Origin: Paenibacillus hamazuiensis
GTDB lineage: Bacteria > Bacillota > Bacilli > Paenibacillales > NBRC-103111
DNA: 64,000 bases
Direction: 5' to 3'
Assembly: GCF_023276405.1 (NCBI RefSeq)
Contig: NZ_JALRMO010000001.1
Coordinates: forward strand, 6,597,501-6,661,500
Part shown: one piece after another, positions 44,641 through 53,814 of the stretch
Position numbering within the stretch: position 1 is the first letter of the stretch
How the letters are laid out: every line of letters starts with the position of its first letter
Program-made: the position numbers and the translations under genes
Notes under the pieces: model-generated
Databases searched by the model: none
Seen by the model: the letters and a program-made list of their open reading frames with translations, nothing else
What the model was told of the DNA's origin: nothing

Positions 44641-46054
44641 TTACCTGACCATCGCTGTCCAAATATACAAACAAAATAAGCTGAACAACGTTCCCAGCGG
44701 GATAACCGCCACCGTCACTCGGATATACTCGCTCCAGGTGACCGCTATATTGTTTTTCCTGACGATGAACATCCAGATTAACGAAGCCAATGTGCCCATC
44801 GGCGTAATGAGAGAACCGACGCTGCTGCCGATAATGTTGGCCAAATAAGTGATCTGCAGTATATGCGGATCCAGCCCCATCTCCATCAGCGAAAGCGCAC
44901 CGATCATGACCGAAGGCAGATTGTTCAGCAAATTCGAAACCAGCGAGACCAGAATGCCGACAATCATAATCGCATGAAAAGGGTCCGAAGAGATACTTTC
45001 CTTCATCCCGCTTACGATAATCGCAGTCAAGCCGATGTTGCTCAATCCATAGACGATGACGCAAATACCGAAGGCAAAAAGCAAAACGTGCCAAGGCGTT
45101 TTTTTCAGCAAATCGGAAGGTCCGATTCCTACGCTGAACCAACGGACCGCGATCAGAAGCACCGTCCCCAGAACAGCGATCCATTCGATAGGGACGCCCA
45201 GCGACGTTCCTCCGAAAAAGGCCGCTCTGACGATAACCACAATGCCGATGCACGCTTGAAACAAATTCCAGTTGATTTGTTCCAGGCCCCTTCATAGACG
45301 GATGAAAGGATACCTCCGGGGAATCGCCCCTCCGAATCCATCGTTCTATTCTTTGGGGACTGTAGTAAGCATGAGGAATATTCGTTTGAACAGGGAACGC
45401 GTTCGGTGCCGGATGCAAGGATATGTTTCTGGGAATCTTTTTTCGAAAATAAATAAAGAGCAGCAGCGCGATAAAAACGATGCCCGTTACGGAAGGCACG
45501 AACATCAGATTTGCATACGAGTTCAAATCAAGCCCAACGATGTCCAGCGCCATCAAATTGGCAATGCTGCTCACCCCTATGGACGCGCCGGATGCCATCG
45601 CTACCAATGCTCCCGAAAGCAAATACGGTATTTTTTGATGCGGTTTTAAATTCAGCATCGTTACGACTTGAATGATGATGGGCGTAGTGATCAATATGCT
45701 CCCGTCATTGTTAAAAAATAACGTCATTAAAAAACAGAGCAAGTTAATGTACCAATAAAGCAGTACCCCGGACCCGCCCGCATATCGGACGACATTGCAG
45801 GCTGACCACCGGAAAAAACCGATGCTGCCCAGCACGATGGACATCACTGTCGTGGACAGAATCGTTAAGGCCGCTCCGCTGACGATGCCGAAGATCCGGT
45901 ACACATCGGAAACCGGAACGATTCCGGCAAGTATGATAAAGGCTGCGCCGACGGAGGCAGGAATCGATTCGTTCATACCCCCGGGGCGCCACATTAGAAA
46001 AATAACCGTCATTATAAAGACGGTTAGGGTCAGGATCGTCATGATATCAGGCAT
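44641..46054 (-). pseudogene. ArsB/NhaD-family permease, frameshifted
   Basis: The N-terminal half (46054 to about 45290) reads as an ArsB-type anion permease with about six helices, including FFNNDGSILITTPIII, the family's substrate-site region. The C-terminal half continues in another frame (45264 to 44641) with LFAFGICVIVYGL and LLNNLPSVMIGALSL, the second copy of the signature. The two join if one base is removed near the GGGGCC run at about 45288-45293; in the raw sequence the first frame runs on with unrelated residues into the next gene. It may be a true frameshift or a sequencing error. Arsenite or another anion or organic acid could be the substrate. Confidence 0.8.
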
Positions 46055-46138
46055 GGGGGGCTCGCCTCAATTCCGAAAAGGAGGTCTTCGGCCTCGTCAG
46101 GTTCGGAAAGACCGGCCCCCCCTATAAGATCGAACGGT

Positions 46139-46759
46139 TTATCTTTTCGATCCGCTTCTGGATTTGGAACCGCTGGTACCGCCTCTATGGCCGCTTCTGC
46201 TGCTGTGGCTTCCGTTGCTGCGGCTTCTGTTGCTGCCGCTTTTGTTGTTAGCGCCACTCCGGTTCGAACCGCTTTTTTGGTTGTTGCTTTTGTTTCCGCC
46301 GCTTTGGTTCGAACCGCTTTTGCTGTTATTTTTGTTTCCGCCGCTGCCGCTGCCTTTACTGGAATTTGTGCTGAGGACCGTTACATGTTTAATATGGAAA
46401 ACCGGTATGCGCACCATTTGTTTATTGACGAGTACAACGATGTTATCGTCCATAGCTTCCAGGATAAATCCTTCGACTTTCTCGGGACCGCCGTTGATGC
46501 AGACATGTTGGTGCCTGAGCCGCAGGAACAAATCGTTAAAGTTATACGCTCTTACATACCGAGCGGAACCGCTGTAGGAGCCGCTGGCATTCGCTTCGCT
46601 GAAGCTCTTCACATGCCTGCCGTTTACGTATACGACGCCTTGGTTTGTTTGCATGACCAGGTAGTCATGATGAACATAAAGAAGCTTTCCTTCGATCGAA
46701 TCCGGACCCGAGCGGTTAACTCGTATTCCTCGTCCAATTGCATTTGCCAAATAAGCCAT
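46139..46759 (-). CDS. CotB-like spore coat protein with Ser-rich tail
   Basis: 206 residues. Two CotB-type modules (about 12-55 and 85-130) carry the SGPDSIEGKL and GGPEKVEGF motifs seen in B. subtilis CotB (GGPESKKGKL). The tail, residues 130-206, is almost only Ser, Gly, Asn, Lys and Arg, as in CotB, whose Ser/Lys-rich tail is phosphorylated through CotH. ATG 46759 follows GAGAGGGG; a longer N-terminal extension to 46819 lacks support. Divergent from the CotG-like and CotH genes, so this is a CotB-CotG-CotH island. Confidence 0.85.
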   Translation of the reverse strand: MAYLANAIGRGIRVNRSGPDSIEGKLLYVHHDYLVMQTNQGVVYVNGRHVKSFSEANASGSYSGSARYVRAYNFNDLFLRLRHQHVCINGGPEKVEGFILEAMDDNIVVLVNKQMVRIPVFHIKHVTVLSTNSSKGSGSGGNKNNSKSGSNQSGGNKSNNQKSGSNRSGANNKSGSNRSRSNGSHSSRSGHRGGTSGSKSRSGSKR

Positions 46760-47086
46760 TTTGTCATTACCCCTCTCGATTAATTGCTTCACTCGATCAA
46801 TGCCTACTCTATCTATCAAGTCAGCTCGAGCTGCCGGTTACATAGGCAGTGACCTCCTTTCATTCATCTTGAATATTTAGTTGTAATATATTTATATGTG
46901 TCCCTTAAGGAACGGTACTGGTTGTCTATCTATATTTCTGGCAAATCCGCAATAATCTATCGATGGTTCATAGACGAAACGACCTGTCCATCCGCTTATT
47001 TTTCGGCTCTATCAACTTCCGTCCATATCATTCCGAGCGCTCAATCATAATCTGTTAGTATCCTAGATTGAGGAGGTTGGTTTTGA
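46760..47086. other. Divergent control region of the coat gene island
   Basis: About 327 bp between the CotB-like (-) and CotG-like (+) genes, AT-rich in the middle. A minus-strand GGAGG is followed nine bases later by ATG-TAA, a start-stop pair without a gene. Sporulation (sigma K or GerE) promoters are expected, but no clean consensus could be picked by eye. Confidence 0.4.
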
Positions 47087-47431
47087 ATGCCTAAAGCTGC
47101 GTTTGCCAAAGGAGATTGTTCCAGAGGTGCCAGGGGAGGTCGCTCTCGTAGCACTGGAGGGGATCGAACTAAAGGAACTCGAGGAGAACGTACTCACGGT
47201 ACCGCAGGGGGCCGCACCCGCGGTACTTCCGGGCATCGTACCCACGGTACTGCCGGACATCGTACTCATGGTACTTCCGGACACCGTACTCACGGTACTT
47301 CCGGACACCGTACCCGCGGTACTTCCGGACACCGTACCCGTGGTACTTCCGGACACCGTACCCGCGGTACTTCCGGACATCGCTCCCACTGCACTCCCGG
47401 GGGCCGTACTCGGGGCACCGGCGGGGAGTAA
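47087..47431 (+). CDS. CotG-like octapeptide-repeat protein
   Basis: 114 residues; from residue 14 to 109 it is twelve tandem octapeptides of consensus GTSGHRTH or GTSGHRTR, encoded by 24-bp DNA repeats. It is highly basic and Thr/Ser-rich with no hydrophobic core, so probably disordered. CotG proteins of Bacilli are defined by such modular repeats and by adjacency to cotH, not by conserved sequence; their Ser/Thr residues are CotH substrates. ATG 47087 has GAGGAGG ten bases upstream. Other frames are also open across the repeats, but only this one has a ribosome binding site and this neighbourhood logic. Confidence 0.82.
   Translation: MPKAAFAKGDCSRGARGGRSRSTGGDRTKGTRGERTHGTAGGRTRGTSGHRTHGTAGHRTHGTSGHRTHGTSGHRTRGTSGHRTRGTSGHRTRGTSGHRSHCTPGGRTRGTGGE
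47129..47416 (+). repeat. 24-bp tandem repeat inside the CotG-like gene
   Basis: About twelve units; the best-conserved middle ones share GGTACTTCCGGACACCGTAC. Third-base changes keep the encoded octapeptide, showing selection for the protein. Likely to vary in copy number among strains. Confidence 0.85.
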
Positions 47432-47507
47432 AGCGAACGGAGTACCCCTGCAACAGGGACACCAGCCGTGTCGACAGATGCCCTGAACGCATAACGTAAA
47501 GTATCGC

Positions 47508-47536
47508 AAAAAGCCTATCCATGCGATAGGCTTTTT
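47508..47536 (+). terminator. Intrinsic terminator between CotG-like and CotH genes
   Basis: AAAAAGCCTATC / GATAGGCTTTTT with loop CATGC, 25 bp before the cotH start. Confidence 0.9.
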
Positions 47537-47560
47537 GGTTTTCTTGCGGGAAAGGCGCGG

Positions 47561-48622
47561 ATGACGATGGCATTGCCAACCAGGCAAATCATGATTAACG
47601 ACAGGCAAAGACAGGCGCTTCAAAAGGACGTATGGAGCGATAAATATGTCGATGCGGCCATGACCACCCAAGGAAGAAAATATTGCATCAAGATGCGTTA
47701 CCGGGGAGGACATACCCGGGAGTATCCGAAAAAATCGTACGAGATCGTCCGCCGGGGAAAAACATTCCATTATAATGCGGAGTATGACGATCCCTCCATG
47801 ATCCGCAATGCGCTCTCGTTCCGATTTTTCCAATGGATCGGGGTCCCGAGTCCGAATACGAAGCATGTTTTATTAAAGATGAATGGGGAAAATCAAGGAG
47901 TATATCTGGAGATCGAGGGGGTGGATCGTTCTTTTTTCAGGAAGAGACGGCTCCCTATGAAATCTCTGATATATGCCGTCAATGACAACGCGACATTCGG
48001 ACTGATGAGTGCGGATACCCGCAAACGAAAGAAGTCCCTTTTCAGCGGCTACCGATTAATCATCGGTACGGCTGCCGAACGCGAGCGTCTCAAATCATTT
48101 ATCGCCCGCATCAACCGGCTGAGGCAAAAACAACTCCAGCAATACCTGAAACAGCGGCTCGATATTGAAAATTATCTCCGGTGGCTGGCCGGAGCGGTGC
48201 TTACCGGAAATTACGACGGCTTCGACCAAAATTACGCGCTGTATACACCCCGGCTCCGGCACAAATACCGGATGATCCCCTGGGACTACGAAGGAACGTG
48301 GGGCAGAAATTGCTACGGCCGACGATGCGGCAGCGATTTGGTCCGTGTGACGGGATATAACACGCTGACCGAAAAGGTGCTTGCGTTTAAAAGCAACCGG
48401 ACCAGGTATAAAGAAATACTTAAAGATATTTTGGCCCACACCTTTACCGTGAAAAAAATTATGCCTGTGGCGAATCGAATGTTAAACGACATCGCCCCCA
48501 GCATTTACACCGATACGACGCGAAAATATCCGACATCGGTATTCAACGGGGAGTCCGATATCATCCGAAACTACATCATAGAACGAAGGGAGATCGTTTA
48601 CGAGGCCATCAGCAAATTATAG
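47561..48622 (+). CDS. cotH: Spore coat protein kinase CotH
   Basis: 353 residues of the CotH atypical kinase family. Visible features are an ATP-lobe segment with KMRYRGGHTREYPKKSYEI, the catalytic-loop-like GNYDGFDQNYALY (Asp about 224) and the metal-binding IPWDYEGTWGRN (Asp about 245). In B. subtilis CotH phosphorylates CotB and CotG and directs outer coat assembly. ATG 47561 has GGGAAAGG upstream. Here it lies next to likely substrates, the CotG-like and CotB-like proteins. Confidence 0.93.
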   Translation: MTMALPTRQIMINDRQRQALQKDVWSDKYVDAAMTTQGRKYCIKMRYRGGHTREYPKKSYEIVRRGKTFHYNAEYDDPSMIRNALSFRFFQWIGVPSPNTKHVLLKMNGENQGVYLEIEGVDRSFFRKRRLPMKSLIYAVNDNATFGLMSADTRKRKKSLFSGYRLIIGTAAERERLKSFIARINRLRQKQLQQYLKQRLDIENYLRWLAGAVLTGNYDGFDQNYALYTPRLRHKYRMIPWDYEGTWGRNCYGRRCGSDLVRVTGYNTLTEKVLAFKSNRTRYKEILKDILAHTFTVKKIMPVANRMLNDIAPSIYTDTTRKYPTSVFNGESDIIRNYIIERREIVYEAISKL

Positions 48623-48708
48623 CTGCAGGCAATAAGGAGGCTCTGATGAAAGAGCCTCCCTTCCGAAGGTCACCTGCTTCACTTTTTGGGAATGTACATA
48701 AATTTTGA

Positions 48709-48747
48709 AACCAACCCTGACATACTTTTGTCAGGGTTGGTTGTTTA
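48709..48747 (+). terminator. Intrinsic terminator downstream of cotH
   Basis: AACCAACCCTGAC / GTCAGGGTTGGTT, followed by GTTTATG. A second hairpin, GGAGGCTCT / AGAGCCTCC, precedes it at about 48636. Confidence 0.7.
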
Positions 48748-48795
48748 TGATTAAGCCTGTAGATCGGATCAACGATAAGGAAAGGAAGAGAAATC

Positions 48796-50349
48796 ATGGG
48801 TGCAACGCAAAACAAAACGGGATTGATCGTAGCGGGACTGCTGCTGGCTATCCTGATGGCTTCGATGGATAATACGATCGTAGCGACCTCGATGGGAACG
48901 ATTATCGGCGAGCTTGGGGGACTCGACAAGTTCGTCTGGGTCACCTCCGCTTATATGGTGGCGGAAATGGCCGGAATGCCGATTTTCGGCAAACTGTCCG
49001 ATATGTACGGACGCAAACGTTTTTTTGTCTTCGGCATCTTGATGTTTATGCTCGGCTCCGCTTTATGCGGAACGGCAAATTCGATCGTACAGCTCAGCAT
49101 TTACCGCGCTTTGCAGGGCATTGGCGCCGGGGCTCTGGTGCCGATCGCGTTTACGATCATGTTCGATGCGGTCCCGCATGAGCAAAGAGGTCGGCTCAAC
49201 GGGCTGTTCGGCGCCGTGTTCGGCATGTCGAGCATTTTCGGCCCGCTGCTCGGAGCTTATATCACCGACTATATCAGGTGGGAATGGATTTTCTACATCA
49301 ACCTGCCGATCGGTCTGATCGCCTTCGGCCTGATTACGCTTTCTTACAAGGAATCGCTGGAGCATTCCAAACAAAGGATCGATTGGTGGGGGGCCATTAC
49401 GCTGGTCGGCGCCATCGTCTGCCTCATGTTCGCTCTGGAGCTGGGCGGCAAGCAGTATGCATGGGGCTCGGCTCCTATTCTCGGCCTGTTCGCAGGGTTT
49501 GTCCTGCTTGCCGCGATATTCCTGCTCGCCGAAACGCGCGCCGAGGAACCGATCATTTCGTTTCGCATGTTCCAAAACCGGCTGTATGCGGCAAGCAACG
49601 CGATAGGGATGTTGAGCGGAGCCGCGTTCATAACGGCATCCGTCTACATCCCGATCTTTATCCAGGGCGTTCTTGGCGGAACGGCCACGAACTCCGGCCT
49701 CGTGCTGCTGCCGATGATGCTCAGCTCGGTCGTCACCGCGGCCGGAGGCGGTTTTCTGATGAGCAGGTTAACCTATCGGGCGATCTTGATCCCGACTCTT
49801 GCCCTGCTTGTCATCGGGCTCGCGCTGCTGACTACGCTGTCCGCAGAAACGCCGCGAGTCCTCATCACCCTTTTTATGATTCTGGTCGGTCTCGGAATCG
49901 GCGCTTCCTTCTCCGTGCTGACCACCGCCGCGATCCACTCGTTTCAGGTTCGGCAGCGGGGGGCGGCGAGCGCCACGCTCAATTTCCTGCGGTCGCTCGG
50001 CATGACGCTGTGCATCACCTTGTTCGGCATCATCCAGAGCCACTCGCTGACGCGCAAATTGACCGATGCGTTCTCGGGAAGCGATCAGACCGCCATACCG
50101 CATGGTCTTAACTTCAGCGACCCGCATGCACTGCTCGATCCGGCGACCCGCAGCCAAATCTCGCCGCAGGTTTTGGGCAAAATCGCTGAGGGGCTGTCTT
50201 CTTCCATCGTGTTGACGTTTGCCTGCAGTCTCGTTCCCGCCGTGCTTGCACTCGCAGCCGCCTTCACGATGGGAAAGGATAGACTGAATCCAGGGCCGGA
50301 ATCGGACTCGGATGCGGATGCGCAAGGTTACCCCGCGGCTTCCCACTGA
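48796..50349 (+). CDS. MFS multidrug efflux transporter, DHA2 (EmrB/QacA) type
   Basis: 517 residues with 14 predicted helices. Motif A GKLSDMYGRKR (about 66-76), the DHA2 motif D1-like MDNTIVATSMGTI (about 25-37) and motif C GLFGAVFGMSSIFGPLLGAY identify a proton-driven exporter. ATG follows GGAAAGG. No regulator gene is directly adjacent on the same strand. The substrate is unknown. Confidence 0.93.
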   Translation: MGATQNKTGLIVAGLLLAILMASMDNTIVATSMGTIIGELGGLDKFVWVTSAYMVAEMAGMPIFGKLSDMYGRKRFFVFGILMFMLGSALCGTANSIVQLSIYRALQGIGAGALVPIAFTIMFDAVPHEQRGRLNGLFGAVFGMSSIFGPLLGAYITDYIRWEWIFYINLPIGLIAFGLITLSYKESLEHSKQRIDWWGAITLVGAIVCLMFALELGGKQYAWGSAPILGLFAGFVLLAAIFLLAETRAEEPIISFRMFQNRLYAASNAIGMLSGAAFITASVYIPIFIQGVLGGTATNSGLVLLPMMLSSVVTAAGGGFLMSRLTYRAILIPTLALLVIGLALLTTLSAETPRVLITLFMILVGLGIGASFSVLTTAAIHSFQVRQRGAASATLNFLRSLGMTLCITLFGIIQSHSLTRKLTDAFSGSDQTAIPHGLNFSDPHALLDPATRSQISPQVLGKIAEGLSSSIVLTFACSLVPAVLALAAAFTMGKDRLNPGPESDSDADAQGYPAASH

Positions 50350-50413
50350 TCAAAGCGACAACGCCCGCGAATCCGGCTCGGATCTGCGGGCTGCGCTTCT
50401 TTCTTGCGGCCCG

Positions 50414-51295
50414 CTACGGACGGGCGAACAAAGCATCGACTTTCGCCTTGTTTTTCTCCAGCCAGGCGTCAAAGCTGAGCAGACCCGGATGAAGCTTACG
50501 CAAGGATGGAATATCGACGACATAATTACCGGCGTTCAACCAGTCGTAGATCTTGCCCATGATCTCGCTCTGCTCGTGCACGGTCTCCGATGGAATGTGC
50601 GTGTAGACGACCGTCTTGCCGGACACCCGGCTGATCGCCGCGGCAATATCGGGAGGCGTCTTCGCATCTCCGGCCAGCTCGATCGTTTTTCCGAGGTACC
50701 GTTCCGGGTGTTGGAATGCCAGCGCTGCGAACTTGCCGATGTCCTCCACCGCGATCATGGGCACCGGGATATCCGGGTTGATCGCCTCCAAATACGTTCC
50801 GTTCCGTATGCCGTAATGCGGGAAATTGACGTAATTCTCCATGAAATACGGCGGACGGAAGACGGTTGCGGGCAGGCCCAGCGATTCGATGATCTTCTCG
50901 ACTTCCCATTTGGCCACCTTACGAAAAAGAGACTGTTTGTCCGCGTGTCCCATCGACGAATACACAAAATGCCGGACTCCGGCCGCTTGGGCCGCTTCGG
51001 CCACATTGGTCCCGAGCCGGATTTCCTCCGCCGCAGCGCTCAAATCCCACTCGACCGGCTGTACGCTGAAGACGCCGTAAATTCCTTGCATGGCGGCGTC
51101 CAGCGAAGCTCGGTCCCCCATATCTCCGGCTGCCAGCTCGGCCCCCGCCTGTGCGAGAGCGAGGGCCCGTTGACCTGACGTATCGCGGGTAAACGCCCGC
51201 ACCTTCCACCCGTCAGCCAGCAATTGCTCCGCTGCCGCTCCGCCCTGCTGCCCGGTTGCCCCCAGCACCAAAATTGTCTTGTTATGTGATGTCAT
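50414..51295 (-). CDS. NmrA-like NAD(P)-binding protein
   Basis: 293 residues of the atypical SDR group NmrA/HSCARG. The dinucleotide loop is GATGQQGG (about 13-20); the usual SDR Tyr-x-x-x-Lys is missing, typical of this group, with HFVYSSMGHAD in its place. It may sense redox state or act as a quinone reductase-like enzyme. ATG has GGAGGA upstream. Divergent from an HxlR regulator, which probably controls it. Confidence 0.9.
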   Translation of the reverse strand: MTSHNKTILVLGATGQQGGAAAEQLLADGWKVRAFTRDTSGQRALALAQAGAELAAGDMGDRASLDAAMQGIYGVFSVQPVEWDLSAAAEEIRLGTNVAEAAQAAGVRHFVYSSMGHADKQSLFRKVAKWEVEKIIESLGLPATVFRPPYFMENYVNFPHYGIRNGTYLEAINPDIPVPMIAVEDIGKFAALAFQHPERYLGKTIELAGDAKTPPDIAAAISRVSGKTVVYTHIPSETVHEQSEIMGKIYDWLNAGNYVVDIPSLRKLHPGLLSFDAWLEKNKAKVDALFARP

Positions 51296-51459
51296 CTATG
51301 CGTCCTCCTTTTTTATTCGAGCGGGCTTACCTTATACCCTTGGTTCGGTCCTGCCCTGTTGATATCCTAAATCAAATGATATACTTTGGTAAGAACGCAC
51401 TTTTTTTTGGCATACGCTAATTGAACATAGCAGCTAACGAAAGATTAGGAGGCGGTTTG

Positions 51460-51816
51460 ATGATTCCGACCGGACAGCATCCGTGCCAGCTCGCCGTCAG
51501 CGAAGCGCTGCAGGTGATCAGCGGCAAGTGGGCGTATTTCGTCATTTCCCAGCTCTGTCTGGGTCCTCAGCGCTTTAATCAACTGCAAAGAAATGTCGGC
51601 GGCATCAGCATCAAGTCGCTCACGGACACTTTACGCCAGCTGGAACAGCAGCAGATCGTTCACCGCAGGGTATACCCGACCGTGCCTGTCAGTGTGGAAT
51701 ACTCTTTGACGGAAAAAGGCAAGGAGTACGGAGCCATCCTTTCGGAAATGCGCAAGTGGGGGGAGAAATGGGGAAACGGTTCTGCGGACAAACAAAGCCA
51801 GCCCGGCTCGATGTAA
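51460..51816 (+). CDS. HxlR-family regulator
   Basis: 118 residues: a winged HTH with GKWAYFVISQLCLGPQRFNQL and the Cys near the N-terminus (PCQLAV, about residue 9) in the place of the redox-sensing Cys of YodB/HypR-type members. ATG 51460 follows AGGAGG. Divergent from the NmrA-like gene, suggesting control of it in response to electrophiles or oxidants (inference). Confidence 0.9.
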   Translation: MIPTGQHPCQLAVSEALQVISGKWAYFVISQLCLGPQRFNQLQRNVGGISIKSLTDTLRQLEQQQIVHRRVYPTVPVSVEYSLTEKGKEYGAILSEMRKWGEKWGNGSADKQSQPGSM

Positions 51817-51834
51817 GAGCCGGCTGGCTTTAAA
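51794..51834. terminator. Terminator overlapping the HxlR stop codon
   Basis: AAAGCCAGCCCGGCTC / GAGCCGGCTGGCTTT spans the TAA stop codon of the regulator; it also faces the convergent gene on the other strand. Confidence 0.8.
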
Positions 51835-51835
51835 G

Positions 51836-52437
51836 TTATTGCTGCTTTTTACGCGAATTTTGGAAATCCTTAATGTTCCCCTTAAATACCCGGGGGAACT
51901 GTTCGCCGCCTACTTTCTCCAATTTCACGGTTTCACCGCCGGTATACGCCTTGATCGCAGCCAATCTAACGTCGGTTTCCGTGCTTTTCCTAGTAATGCC
52001 CGCCTCGAATGCGAAGCTTTTCGCCGTAAGCCCGTTTATGAGGTCCATGTATTTTGGCGCCGTTAGTCTAGAGGTACTCCCTTCCCTGACAAATCCCTCG
52101 GACGGCGACAGAGACCAATAATCCACTAACATGCAGTTCTCTGTATAGTGCAAAATCCACATGCCGGCGGCAATTTTCCGATAGGCTCCCGTCTCATCAA
52201 ATTCGGCATTATAACCGAAAAGCCGCTGTGTTTCGTAAGCAGCCTGCTCGACTGCGAAAATCGCTTTAAAGTCCAGGAAATAGTCGGTAATCTGTTCTTC
52301 CGTCGCTTGAGGATTCTCATCCTCAAACTTTTTGAGCTCATTCCATATGTCGTAACGATAATCGTAGTCAAGATAAGCCAATGCGTTCTCTTCTCTTATT
52401 TTTTCAAAAAAATTTTTCCAATCCAGGTTAAGCCCTG
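51836..52437 (-). pseudogene. Uncharacterised coding remnant without a clear start
   Basis: An open frame of about 200 codons begins directly after the SDR stop codon and encodes a plausible globular protein (for example NFFEKIREENALAYLDYDY, MWILHYTENCMLVDYWSLSP, FPRVFKGNIKDF). No ATG or GTG with a ribosome binding site exists at its 5' end; the first usable start is TTG 52381. The base composition is lower in G+C than its neighbours. I do not recognise the family. It may be 5'-truncated by the junction with the SDR gene. Confidence 0.5.
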
Positions 52438-53202
52438 TTATAGATGCGATCCCCCGCTGGCATCGATCAACTGTCCGGTTATCCAGCGGCTGTCCGGCGA
52501 AGCCAGGAAAGCGGCGATGTCGGCGACATCCTCCGGCTGTCCCCATCTGCCGAAGATCGAAAAATCGGCGCCGTATTTTCGCCCATCCGGATCATGGTAC
52601 ATACCGGCGTTCATGTCCGTTGCAACGAATCCCGGCTGGATCGCATTGATTGTGATTCCGCGCGGACCGAGCTGGTTGGCTAATGCAAGCGTCAATGTGT
52701 TGATGGCCCCTTTGGTCATGCTGTAAGCCAAAATGCCGGGAAGCGCAATTCTCGTCACGGCGGACGAAAGATTGATGATGCGCCCTTCATTGCGCAAACG
52801 CGGCAGCGCCTGTTGAATCATGAAGAACGGCGCTTTGACGTTGATGTTCATCGACTCATCGAACTCTTGTCCCGTCGTCTCCTCGATCGATTTCATCAAA
52901 GCGGTGCCCGCATTGTTTACTAAAACATCGAAGCTGGTCTCCCCGGTGCGCTGCTTAAGCTCGTAATCGAGCGCTTCATAGAGCACCTGAACGCCGCTGG
53001 AGGTTCCCAGATCGGCGCCGATGGCGAACCCCTCTCCCCCGTCCCGTTCAATTTCGCGGACCACTTCCTCCGCAGCATCCCGATTTTTGCCGTAATGCGC
53101 GGCAACGAGCGCCCCCTCTTCCGCCAGCCGCTTCGCAATGGCACGTCCGATTCCCCGGCTCGATCCCGTTACCAAGGCCACTTTTCCATCTAACTTACCC
53201 AT
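52438..53202 (-). CDS. Short-chain dehydrogenase/reductase
   Basis: 254-residue classical SDR: cofactor loop TGSSRGIG (about 13-20), NNAG (about 97-100), and catalytic Ser-Tyr-Lys in SSAVTRIALPGILAYSMTKG. It ends with the usual IDASGG strand. An Arg after the glycine motif and no acidic residue at the end of beta-2 suggest NADPH. ATG has GGGAG upstream. The substrate is unknown. Confidence 0.93.
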   Translation of the reverse strand: MGKLDGKVALVTGSSRGIGRAIAKRLAEEGALVAAHYGKNRDAAEEVVREIERDGGEGFAIGADLGTSSGVQVLYEALDYELKQRTGETSFDVLVNNAGTALMKSIEETTGQEFDESMNINVKAPFFMIQQALPRLRNEGRIINLSSAVTRIALPGILAYSMTKGAINTLTLALANQLGPRGITINAIQPGFVATDMNAGMYHDPDGRKYGADFSIFGRWGQPEDVADIAAFLASPDSRWITGQLIDASGGSHL

Positions 53203-53300
53203 ACGTTCATCTCCCTTTGTTTTTTGGCTTGCGCTTCAGTTATAACACAAGGGAGATTTCGTCATGTTGCTCTCTCATTCGATGCGTTTGTTCTCAACGC

Positions 53301-53339
53301 AAAGAGACCCCTGCCTCATACAGACAGAAGTCTCTCTTC
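53301..53339 (-). terminator. Intrinsic terminator after the AHSA1 gene
   Basis: The minus-strand hairpin AGAGACTTCTG / CAGGGGTCTCT is followed by TTTG; moderately stable. Confidence 0.6.
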
Positions 53340-53361
53340 GAAGCTTAGCGCAAGCTCTCGC

Positions 53362-53814
53362 TTACCAGCCGAAATCCAATGCTTTGCCCGTTTCCACGAA
53401 GCTTTTCAGGCTGCTCAAAATCATCGGCCAGCTGCTTTTTGTATTTTCGTAGGAAGGGTGATTGTCCGGCCACTGATCGTTGACGAGCGTAACCTTCGTG
53501 CAATTGCCCACGGTTTCGAGCGTGAGGGTTACCCTCGTCTCCAGTTCCGCGTGATTCTCCCTATACGACGGTCCCGGATGCTCCGTCATGCTCATGATCC
53601 GGTACGGCTCAAACTCCAGTATTTTACCGTAAACATGTACGGTTTCTTCGCCGTCGTTGCCCGGGCCTACGTATTCGTAGGGCGCACCGGCTTCGAAGGT
53701 CGATTTAAGAACGCTTCCGAAAAATATCGCTTTCGTGCCTTCCGGCGATGTCAAAGCGTGCCAAACAGCCTCCGGTGCGGCCCCGATATACAATTCATAC
53801 CTCAGATCCTCCAT
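53362..53814 (-). CDS. AHSA1/SRPBCC-fold protein
   Basis: 150 residues with the START-like fold pattern: an initial strand, AAPEAVWHALTSPEGTKAIFF, a central ILEFEPYRIMSMTE and a final long helix SSWPMILSSLKSFVETG. Such proteins bind hydrophobic ligands; the specific role is unknown. ATG follows GGAGGA. A short terminator and the SDR promoter region separate it from the SDR gene. Confidence 0.87.
   Translation of the reverse strand: MEDLRYELYIGAAPEAVWHALTSPEGTKAIFFGSVLKSTFEAGAPYEYVGPGNDGEETVHVYGKILEFEPYRIMSMTEHPGPSYRENHAELETRVTLTLETVGNCTKVTLVNDQWPDNHPSYENTKSSWPMILSSLKSFVETGKALDFGW

Noticed and set aside
47063-47866. Long open frames on the minus strand and in another plus frame over the CotG-like repeats
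   Set aside because: The repeat leaves several frames open; only the 47087 frame has a GAGGAGG site and the expected basic Thr/Ser composition.
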